DNA of 64,000 bases, taken from assembly GCA_964479465.1 (NCBI GenBank), contig CAYZMG010000009.1:21730-85729 (forward strand), read 5' to 3'. The stretch is from CADCTB01 sp964479465. GTDB taxonomy: Bacteria > Actinomycetota > Acidimicrobiia > Acidimicrobiales > AC-14. The translations under genes were made by a program, and so were the position numbers. Positions 1 through 9,790 of the stretch are shown here, piece after piece. Position 1 is the first letter of the stretch. Each line of letters begins with the position of its first letter. The notes under the pieces were generated by a model. That model worked only from the letters and a program-made list of their open reading frames with translations. It was not told the DNA's origin and did no database searches.

Positions 1-2890
<2,890 letters not shown>

Positions 2891-2909
<19 letters not shown>

Positions 2910-2947
2910 ATACCGCCGCCGGCGTCAAGTAGATACCGCCGCCGGCG
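2891..2947. repeat. 23-bp tandem repeat spanning the kinase stop codon
   Basis: Two exact copies of a 23-base unit (2891-2913 and 2914-2936) are followed by 11 bases of a third. Each full copy carries the end of the coding sequence including TAG, so the duplication left the protein end unchanged and placed a second copy of the tail just behind the stop. It looks like a recent slippage duplication. Confidence 0.9.
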
Positions 2948-2948
2948 A

Positions 2949-3386
2949 TCAGTGGCGGCTTAGAAAGACATCCCGCAGGATGTCGGCCTCCAGTTCCATG
3001 TCGTCGAGGCGGTGCTTGACCACGTCGCCGATGCTCACGATGCCGCAAAGGCGTCCGTTGCCGTCCACCACCGGCACGTGGCGGTGGCGGGTGCGCGTCA
3101 TCTGGTCCATCACGTGGACGAGGGAGTCACCGGGCGAGCACACCGGCACCGTCCGCGACATGATCGCTACCACGCTCATCTCCAGGAGATCGGCCCCGTG
3201 ACGGGTCAGGCCGCGGACCACGTCGCGCTCGGACAGCACGCCCTCGACCCTCTCGCCGTCACGGGAGACGACGAGGGCGCCCACGTTCTGCATGCGCATG
3301 CGATGGACGGCGATCAGCACTTTGGCGTCGGGACGGATGGTCTCGACGTCGGGGCCCTTCGTCCGCAGGACTTGCTCGACCTTCAT
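2949..3386 (-). CDS. CBS-domain-pair protein
   Basis: A small protein of about 145 residues made of two CBS motifs (~7-60 and ~75-135). Its sequence runs MKVEQVLRTKGPDVETIRPD, then GALVVSRDGERVEGVLSERD, and later HVPVVDGNGRLCGIVSIGD. CBS pairs bind adenine nucleotides or similar ligands, and stand-alone versions usually act as cytosolic energy or stress sensors. The start at 3386 is chosen because its ATG overlaps the stop of the upstream stress-protein gene in an ATGA arrangement, which implies translational coupling. A longer frame to 3434 would run into that gene. The partner it regulates is unknown. Confidence 0.85.
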   Translation of the reverse strand: MKVEQVLRTKGPDVETIRPDAKVLIAVHRMRMQNVGALVVSRDGERVEGVLSERDVVRGLTRHGADLLEMSVVAIMSRTVPVCSPGDSLVHVMDQMTRTRHRHVPVVDGNGRLCGIVSIGDVVKHRLDDMELEADILRDVFLSRH

Positions 3387-3802
3387 GCCGCAACCCTTCT
3401 GGCGACAACGGTGGTCACCGGCAGCTCGAACCACCGGTGGATCCGATGGGGTAGATCCTGGTGCAGCCAGCGGGAGACGCCGGCGGGCAGCGTCGACAGG
3501 ATGATCTCGTCGAACGGGCCGGCGTTGCGGATGGCGTCTCTGACCGCGTCCATGGCCCGGGCGTCGCCGACTTCACCCTCGACGTCGACCCCCAGGGCGC
3601 GGAAGCGCTCGAGGCCCAGTTCCAGCCGCTCGGCGGCATAGGCATGGTCCCGGTGCTCCAGCTGCCAGGCCGGGCCTGGCGCATGGGTGGCCGGGACGAC
3701 CAGATGGAACGAACACGGGCCGGCGGCGAGGCAGTTGCGCACCTGGCCGAGCAGCGGGTCACCCAGAAGCGTCTGGTTGGCCACGATGAGATAGCGCCGC
3801 AT
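3383..3802 (-). CDS. Universal-stress-type Rossmann protein
   Basis: About 139 residues. It begins MRRYLIVANQTLLGDPLL and has the alpha/beta pattern seen in small actinobacterial UspA-like proteins: GDARAMDAVRDAIRN, then DEIILSTLPAGVSRWL and a final LPVTTVVA strand. The start at 3802 has a purine-rich Shine-Dalgarno (GAGAGGGG) a few bases upstream, so a longer frame to 3868 is not preferred. It overlaps the 3' end of the phosphatase gene by 44 bases and the CBS gene by 4, so the three minus-strand genes probably form one transcript. The role is inferred to be stress-related. No ATP-binding motif is clear enough to claim nucleotide binding. Confidence 0.75.
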   Translation of the reverse strand: MRRYLIVANQTLLGDPLLGQVRNCLAAGPCSFHLVVPATHAPGPAWQLEHRDHAYAAERLELGLERFRALGVDVEGEVGDARAMDAVRDAIRNAGPFDEIILSTLPAGVSRWLHQDLPHRIHRWFELPVTTVVARRVAA

Positions 3803-5729
3803 ACGGACCCCTCTCTCTCTGTATCGAGCGTACGCCTGGGGTCCCGCTACGTACAGGATTCTTTGCATCTATATGCGATTGAGCCGGCGGTACGACCGAG
3901 CGGGCGGTCGAGGCCGCCAAGGCCGGCACCTCGTCCGCCGGCACGCGGAGGAGCACCACGCAGCAGTCGTCGATCCTCGATCGGTCCCGGAGGCATCCGG
4001 ACATCAACAGGTCGCATCCCGCAGCGAGGTCACGTTCGCTCGCGGCCGCCTCCGCCACCGCCGCCATTGCGTCGATCGACTGGTCGATGGCCACTGTGGA
4101 GGTTTCGACGACGCCGTCGGTGTAGAGCACGACCAAGTCGCCGCCACCGAGGTAGAGGGTGTGGGTCGTGTACGTGGCGTTGGCGTCGGCACCCAGCGGC
4201 GGCCCGGGAGTGTCGTACAGGGCCTCGCCGTGGCCGAAGGAGACGTGCACCGGCGGCAGGTGCCCGGCGCTCGCCCACCGGAAGCTGCGATCGCCGGGGT
4301 CGAACACGGCGTAGAGCGCGGTGGCGAAGCACTCGTCGTCGCGCTCGAGGAGCGCCAGCCGGTTGAGCCGGGCGAGGAGGGAGCCCGGATCGGCGTCGTC
4401 CAGCACGCATCCCCTCGCCGCATGGCGGAACAGGGCCATCCGCGTCGCCGCGGTCAACCCGTGCCCGGCGACGTCGCCGATGCCCACGAGGAGTCGCCCG
4501 TCGGGGAGCGACCAACTGTCGTACCAATCGCCGCCGATGTCGCCGGCCTCGATATCGACTGGGAGGTACCGGGCGGCGATCTCGGCGCCGTCGGTGTGGG
4601 ACGTCACCCGGGGCAGCACCGCCTCCGTGAGGGTCGTAGCGATCCGTCGTTGGCGCTGGTAGCGCGTGGCGGTGTCGATGGCCTCCGCGGCACGGGCGCA
4701 CAGGTCCTCGACCAGCTCGACCAGCCGGGCCGAGTAGGTCCGCGCCGGCTCGCTGAACGCGAGGGTGAGCACGGCGACGGGCGTGCGGTTCCCGTGGGCT
4801 CGGACCGGTACGGCGATGGCCGAATAGATCGGAAGGGCCTTGAGCGCAGCGGCGAACTCGGGGGCGGCGTTCGTGGCCGCGACGGTCGCGGGGGTGATCG
4901 CGGCGATCTCGGTGGCGCCGCTCCGGATGGCGCGCGCCACGGGGCTGTCGCTGTCCATTCCCACGGGGAACCTGCCCACGAGGCCATCGGCGACATCCTG
5001 GTGATCGCGCACGGTCAGGGCGCACCGCTGCAGCTCTCTGTCGACGGGTGTGTACACCGCCGACCAGTCGGCCAGTCGTGGTACCGCCAGGCGGCTCAGC
5101 ACCGACAGCACGCCCGCCGGATCGAGCGTCGTCGTCAGCGCCCGGCTGGCGTCGGCCAGGAACTCGAGGAGGCTGCGAGCCTCCCGTTCGGCGGCGAAGA
5201 GCCGGGCGCGGTCCACCGCGATCGCCGTCTGGTCAGCCAGGACGGACAGGAACTGGAGGTCGGACTCGTCGATCTCCCTGACCTCGGCGAAGCCGATCGA
5301 CAGGCATCCCGTGGTCATGCCCCCGACAATCAGCGGCAGGGTGGCGACCGCCTCCACGCGGCTCGGCGTCCCGGAGAGGTACGGCCAGCGGCGGTCGCGC
5401 TCGGCGCGGCTGCTGACGGTCATCGGGATCCCGGTCCGCACCACGTCGGTGGCCGGCAGTCCCGACGACATGGGAATGAGGGCGAAGGCCGCGGGAATGG
5501 CCGACTCGACGCCGGCCCCGCCGGCCCATCGTAGGCCGGTGCCGTCCTCGTCGAGCAGCCAGAGAGCCCTGCTGGCCGCCCCGACCGCGGCCAGCGACCG
5601 CTCGAACAGGGCGGAGACGGCCTCCTCGGCGGTGGTGGCGGCCGCGAGCGCACTCGTCGCCGCCTTCAGCTCGGTGAGCCGGGCGGCGGCCCGGGACCCC
5701 TCTAGCGGCCGGAAATCACGGTGCGGCAC
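3759..5729 (-). CDS. GAF-GAF-SpoIIE (PP2C) serine phosphatase
   Basis: 656 residues. Two GAF domains (~20-175 and ~185-355) precede a SpoIIE/RsbU-type PP2C domain (~375-600). The PP2C domain carries its metal-binding acidic residues in DIGGDWYDSW, GIGDVAGHG and VVLYTDGVVE. Such proteins dephosphorylate anti-anti-sigma factors in partner-switching control of sigma factors, with GAF domains sensing small molecules or redox. No anti-sigma-factor kinase or STAS gene is adjacent, so the target is not local. The last ~55 residues lie beyond the usual domain end and overlap the start of the downstream stress-protein gene. Confidence 0.9.
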   Translation of the reverse strand: MPHRDFRPLEGSRAAARLTELKAATSALAAATTAEEAVSALFERSLAAVGAASRALWLLDEDGTGLRWAGGAGVESAIPAAFALIPMSSGLPATDVVRTGIPMTVSSRAERDRRWPYLSGTPSRVEAVATLPLIVGGMTTGCLSIGFAEVREIDESDLQFLSVLADQTAIAVDRARLFAAEREARSLLEFLADASRALTTTLDPAGVLSVLSRLAVPRLADWSAVYTPVDRELQRCALTVRDHQDVADGLVGRFPVGMDSDSPVARAIRSGATEIAAITPATVAATNAAPEFAAALKALPIYSAIAVPVRAHGNRTPVAVLTLAFSEPARTYSARLVELVEDLCARAAEAIDTATRYQRQRRIATTLTEAVLPRVTSHTDGAEIAARYLPVDIEAGDIGGDWYDSWSLPDGRLLVGIGDVAGHGLTAATRMALFRHAARGCVLDDADPGSLLARLNRLALLERDDECFATALYAVFDPGDRSFRWASAGHLPPVHVSFGHGEALYDTPGPPLGADANATYTTHTLYLGGGDLVVLYTDGVVETSTVAIDQSIDAMAAVAEAAASERDLAAGCDLLMSGCLRDRSRIDDCCVVLLRVPADEVPALAASTARSVVPPAQSHIDAKNPVRSGTPGVRSIQRERGPYAALSHRGQPDASG

Positions 5730-5837
5730 CGGCTGCTCCGGAAAGCGGCAACGGCGTTCGCACCGCGCCTCCGAACGCGCCGGACGGGGTCCTCCCGAAG
5801 CGGCAGCAGCTGGCCAAGTGGTGTCGTCCCATGCGTC

Positions 5838-5870
5838 CTCGCCGGCACCGACCCGACGGTTGCCGGCGAG
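5838..5870. promoter_or_regulatory. Perfect 10-bp inverted repeat in the divergent phosphatase/korA intergenic region
   Basis: The 273-base gap 5730-6002 separates divergent genes and holds no convincing gene. It contains CTCGCCGGCA (5838-5847) and its exact complement TGCCGGCGAG (5861-5870), 13 bases apart. A smaller CCTTC-C-GAAGG palindrome follows at 5882-5892. There is no T tract, so an operator or 5' leader structure is more likely than a terminator. The binding protein is unknown. Confidence 0.4.
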
Positions 5871-6002
5871 CCCAGTAAAGCCCTTCCGAAGGCCTGAGTC
5901 CAGTCACCAGCACCCGCAGTACAGACAGTCGGCATCATCCGGAAAGAGGACGGGCCGTCCTGGTCTGCCGCCGTTCGGACGTACCATCGAGATGGTGGAC
6001 CA

Positions 6003-7874
6003 GTGACCGACACAACAGGGCACCCGCTTCAGGAGCTGGAGAAGGTCGTCATCCGCTTCGCCGGCGACTCGGGCGACGGCATGCAGCTCACGGGCGACCG
6101 CTTCTCGGTGTCCAGTGCCCTCTTCGGCAACGACCTGTCGACCGTCCCTGACTACCCGGCGGAGATACGGGCGCCGGCCGGCACGCTGGCCGGCGTCTCC
6201 GCCTTTCAGATCCACATCTCCGACCACGACATCCTCACGCCCGGCGACTCCCCCAACGTCCTGGTGGCCATGAACCCGGCCGCACTCCGGGCCAACGTCG
6301 GGGACATGGCCGCGGGCAGCACCCTCATCGTGAACGCGGACGCCTTCGTCGAGCGCAACCTGGCCAAGGCCGGCTACGCCACCGACCCTCTCACCGACGG
6401 CTCCCTGGCCGGCTTCGTGGTCTACGCGGTGCCGATGACGTCGCTCACCATCGAGGCCACCAAGCCCAGCGGGGCCAAGACCAGGGACGCCGAGCGGTCG
6501 AAGAACCTCTTCGCCCTCGGGCTGCTGTCGTGGATGTACAGCCGCCCGGCCGACCTGACGCTGAACTGGATCGAGCAGCGCTTCGCCAAGTCCCCCACCG
6601 TCGCCCAGGCCAATGCGCTGGCCTTCAAGGCCGGGTACAACTTCGGCGAGACCGCCGAGCTGGTGGGCGGCCCCTTCACCGTGCGGGCCACCCACTTCGA
6701 CCCCGGCACCTACACCAGCATCAACGGCAACACCGCCCTGGCCTGGGGCCTCGTCGCCGCCGGCCAGCTGGCCAAGCTGCCGGTCTTCCTGGCTTCCTAC
6801 CCGATCACGCCGGCATCCGACATCCTCCACGAGCTGTCCAAGCGCCAGAACTTCGGCGTGCGCACCATGCAGGCCGAGGACGAGATCGCGGCGGCCGGCG
6901 CCGCCCTCGGGGCGTCCTTCGGCGGCCACCTCGGCGTGACGACCACCAGCGGTCCGGGCATGGACCTCAAGTCCGAGACACTGGGCCTAGCCATCAGCCT
7001 CGAGCTCCCGATGGTCATCATCGACGTCCAGCGGGGTGGCCCCTCCACCGGCCTGCCCACCAAGACCGAGCAGGCCGACCTGCTCATGGCCATGTACGGC
7101 CGCCACGGCGAAGCGCCGCTGCCCATCGTGGCCGCCCGGGCGCCGGGCCACTGCTTCTATGCCGCCATCGAGGCGGCGCGGATCGCCCTCAAGTACCGCA
7201 CACCGGTGATCGTCCTCTCCGACGGCTATCTCGCCAACAGCGCCGAGCCTTGGCGGATCCCGGAGGTCGGTGAGCTCCCCGACATCTCGGTCGACTACGC
7301 CCGCGGCCCCAACGCCACCGCGGAGGACGGCACCCCCACGTTCCTGCCCTACCTGCGCGACACCGAGACCCTCGCCCCACCCTGGGCCATCCCCGGCACC
7401 GCGGGCCTGGAGCACCGCATCGGCGGCCTGGAGAAGGCCGACGGCACCGGGGCGATCTCCTACGACGCCGCCAACCACGAGCTGATGGTCCGCACCCGGG
7501 CGGCCAAGATCGCCGGCATCGCCGGCGACATCCCGCTCACCCAGCTCGACGACCCCGACGGCAGCGCCGAGGTGCTCGTGCTGGGCTGGGGGTCGACGTA
7601 CGGGTCGATCGTGGCGGCCGTGGAACGGCTGCGCCGGCGGGGGAAGAAGCTGGCCCGGGCCCATCTCATCCACCTCAACCCGTTCCCCACCGACCTGGGC
7701 GAGGTTCTCTCCCGCTACCGCATGGTCCTCGTGCCGGAGAACAACCTCGGCCAGCTCACCGCCCTGATCCGGGCCCAGTACCTCGTCGATGCCCGGGCCA
7801 TCACCAAGGTCCAGGGCCAGCGCTTCCTCTTCTCCGAGATCGAAGCCGCCGTCCTCGCCCTCATGGACGCCTAG
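6003..7874 (+). CDS. korA: 2-oxoacid:ferredoxin oxidoreductase, fused gamma-alpha subunit
   Basis: 623 residues, the usual length for the fused form. The N-terminal gamma domain (~15-190) carries FAGDSGDGMQLTGDRF. The alpha domain (~215-620) has ASYPITPASDILHELSK and GGPSTGLPTKTEQADLL. With KorB it catalyses CoA-dependent oxidative decarboxylation of a 2-oxoacid, most likely 2-oxoglutarate, with ferredoxin as electron acceptor. This replaces or bypasses 2-oxoglutarate dehydrogenase in the TCA cycle. The start is GTG 6003: the ATG 11 bases upstream runs into a stop after four codons. korB follows after 9 bases. Substrate specificity (2-oxoglutarate versus pyruvate or branched-chain acids) is inferred from the gene architecture. 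Confidence 0.93.
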   Translation: MTDTTGHPLQELEKVVIRFAGDSGDGMQLTGDRFSVSSALFGNDLSTVPDYPAEIRAPAGTLAGVSAFQIHISDHDILTPGDSPNVLVAMNPAALRANVGDMAAGSTLIVNADAFVERNLAKAGYATDPLTDGSLAGFVVYAVPMTSLTIEATKPSGAKTRDAERSKNLFALGLLSWMYSRPADLTLNWIEQRFAKSPTVAQANALAFKAGYNFGETAELVGGPFTVRATHFDPGTYTSINGNTALAWGLVAAGQLAKLPVFLASYPITPASDILHELSKRQNFGVRTMQAEDEIAAAGAALGASFGGHLGVTTTSGPGMDLKSETLGLAISLELPMVIIDVQRGGPSTGLPTKTEQADLLMAMYGRHGEAPLPIVAARAPGHCFYAAIEAARIALKYRTPVIVLSDGYLANSAEPWRIPEVGELPDISVDYARGPNATAEDGTPTFLPYLRDTETLAPPWAIPGTAGLEHRIGGLEKADGTGAISYDAANHELMVRTRAAKIAGIAGDIPLTQLDDPDGSAEVLVLGWGSTYGSIVAAVERLRRRGKKLARAHLIHLNPFPTDLGEVLSRYRMVLVPENNLGQLTALIRAQYLVDARAITKVQGQRFLFSEIEAAVLALMDA

Positions 7875-7883
7875 GAGCACGAA

Positions 7884-8903
7884 ATGACCGACGTCAGTGT
7901 CCCCATCACCACCAAGAAGGACTGGGCCAGCGACCAGGAAGTGCGCTGGTGCCCTGGGTGCGGCGACTACTCGATCCTCACCGCCGTCCAGATGCTGATG
8001 CCCAACCTGGGGATGCGCCGCGAGAACACGGTGTTCGTCTCCGGCATCGGGTGCTCCAGCCGCTTCCCTTACTACATGGACACCTATGGGATGCACTCCA
8101 TCCACGGGCGTGCGCTGCCCCTGGCCACCGGCCTGGCCGTGGCCCGGCCCGACCTCGACGTGTGGGTGGTGACCGGCGACGGTGACGCCCTCAGCATCGG
8201 TGGCAACCACCTGATTCATGCCCTCCGTCGCAACGTCAACCTCACTATCCTGTTGTTCAACAACCAGATCTATGGCCTCACCAAGGGCCAGTACTCCCCC
8301 ACCAGCGAGGAAGGGAAGGTCACAAAGTCGACCCCGTTCGGGTCTGTCGACCACCCGTTCAACCCCGTCGCTCTCGCCCTCGGGGCCGAGGCCACGTTCG
8401 TGGCCCGCACCCATGACCTCGACCGGGCCCACATGATGGAGATCTTCCGCCGGGCCCATGACCACCGGGGCTCCGGGTTCGTCGAGATCTACCAGAACTG
8501 CAACGTCTTCAACGACGGCGCCTTCGCGAAGATCACCGGTCGCGAGGTGCGGCCGCAGATGCTCATCCCGCTTGTCCACGGCCGGCCGGTGCGCTTCGGC
8601 GCTGACAACGAGCTTGGCGTCGTGGTCGACCAGCAAGGGCAGGCCTGCATTGTGAACGTGGCCGACGTCGGCGAGGACGCCATCCTGGTCCATGACGAGC
8701 GCCGGGAGGACCCCGGCCTGGCTTTCCTGCTCTCCCACCTGGCGACGGGCCCCTCCGAGCCCACGCCGGTCGGGGTGTTCCGGGCCGTCGAGCGGCCCGA
8801 CTACGGGTCGCTGGTCAACCGGCAGGTCGTGGCCGCCGGCGAGCGTCTCGGCCCGGGCGACCTGGGCGAGCTCTTCTCCTCGGGCACCACCTGGCAGACC
8901 TGA
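7884..8903 (+). CDS. korB: 2-oxoacid:ferredoxin oxidoreductase, beta subunit
   Basis: 339 residues. The beta subunit binds thiamine diphosphate and a [4Fe-4S] cluster. WCPGCGDYSI near the N-terminus, GIGCSSRFPYY and VVTGDGDALSIGGNH (the GDG...N ThDP-Mg motif) are all present, with the further cysteine in EIYQNCNVFND. An AGGAG Shine-Dalgarno sits 7 bases before ATG 7884. It is cotranscribed with korA, and the two form the enzyme. The coding region is followed within about 30 bases by a PrmC-related methyltransferase gene that may overlap it, depending on that gene's true start. Confidence 0.94.
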   Translation: MTDVSVPITTKKDWASDQEVRWCPGCGDYSILTAVQMLMPNLGMRRENTVFVSGIGCSSRFPYYMDTYGMHSIHGRALPLATGLAVARPDLDVWVVTGDGDALSIGGNHLIHALRRNVNLTILLFNNQIYGLTKGQYSPTSEEGKVTKSTPFGSVDHPFNPVALALGAEATFVARTHDLDRAHMMEIFRRAHDHRGSGFVEIYQNCNVFNDGAFAKITGREVRPQMLIPLVHGRPVRFGADNELGVVVDQQGQACIVNVADVGEDAILVHDERREDPGLAFLLSHLATGPSEPTPVGVFRAVERPDYGSLVNRQVVAAGERLGPGDLGELFSSGTTWQT

Positions 8904-8929
8904 CCGCTCGGCTGGCGGCCGCCGGCTGC

Positions 8930-9658
8930 GTGGCCGCCGAGGAGGAGGCGGCCCTGCTGCTCGCCGCCGCCACCGACCCCGAGGTCCTCGAAGCGCTCGT
9001 CTGCCGGCGAACGGCCGGCGAGCCGCTGGCATGGGTGGTCGGGGGCGTGGACTTCTGCGGGCTGCGGATCAGGGTCGACCCCGGCGTCTACGTGCCCCGA
9101 GGGCAAACCGAGGCCCTGGCCGAGCGGGCCGCGTCGCTGCTGCCGGCGGAGGGCGTCGCCGTCGACCTGTGCACGGGCGCGGGCGCCGTCGCCGCCGTGC
9201 TCCGGGCCCGCCGGCCGGAGGCCACGGTCCTCGGCACCGACATCGACCCGACAGCGGTCGGCTGCGCCCAGGCCAACGGCGTCGAGGCCCTCCTCGGCGA
9301 TCTCGACGCTCCCCTGCCGCCGGCGCTTCGCGGTTCCGTCGACGTGATCACTGCAGTGGTCCCGTACGTCCCCACCGACGAGCTGGCGTTCCTGCCCCGC
9401 GACGTCGTGGCCTTCGAGCCCCGCCGGGCGCTCGACGGCGGCCGCGGCGGCGTCGAGGTGCTGTCGGCCCTCGTGGCACGCGGCGCCTCGTGGCTGCGGC
9501 CGGGCGGTTGGCTCCTTCTCGAGATCGGTGGGCGGCAGGCGGTGGCGGTGTCCGCGGCCTTGGAGGCCGCCGGCTTCGGGGAGATCATCATCCTGCGTGA
9601 CGAGGAGGGCGACGACCGGGCCATGGTTGGACGGAAGATTTCGAACTTCGGGCTGTAG
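8930..9658 (+). CDS. PrmC/HemK-related methyltransferase with altered NPPY motif
   Basis: About 242 residues, resembling the actinobacterial 'putative protein N5-glutamine methyltransferase' family related to PrmC. The SAM-binding motif I is VDLCTGAGAVAAVL, followed by VLGTDIDPTAVGCA, and the fold continues with DVVAFEPRRALDGG and a C-terminal LLEIGGRQA. The catalytic NPPY (NAPY in this subfamily) is replaced by VVPY in ITAVVPYVPTDE. GTG 8930 is the first standard start, but homology-like sequence (LTARLAAAGC) extends upstream in frame, so translation may begin earlier inside korB. With the Asn missing, activity on glutamine is doubtful. It may be a diverged or non-catalytic paralogue. Confidence 0.75.
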   Translation: MAAEEEAALLLAAATDPEVLEALVCRRTAGEPLAWVVGGVDFCGLRIRVDPGVYVPRGQTEALAERAASLLPAEGVAVDLCTGAGAVAAVLRARRPEATVLGTDIDPTAVGCAQANGVEALLGDLDAPLPPALRGSVDVITAVVPYVPTDELAFLPRDVVAFEPRRALDGGRGGVEVLSALVARGASWLRPGGWLLLEIGGRQAVAVSAALEAAGFGEIIILRDEEGDDRAMVGRKISNFGL

Positions 9659-9790
9659 CCCCACCCGGCAACTGCCGATGATCTCTCTATGGCGCCGGCG
9701 TTGGCCCTCTCCGTGCGGGGAGCAAACGCGTGAGAGCATCCGCGCGAATGCACCATCAGCGCCCTGCCGGCGGAGGTCGATGATTCTCCC

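Noticed and set aside
5702..6013. 103-residue minus-strand frame in the phosphatase/korA gap
   Set aside because: It overlaps both neighbours and has no recognisable domain. The region looks regulatory.
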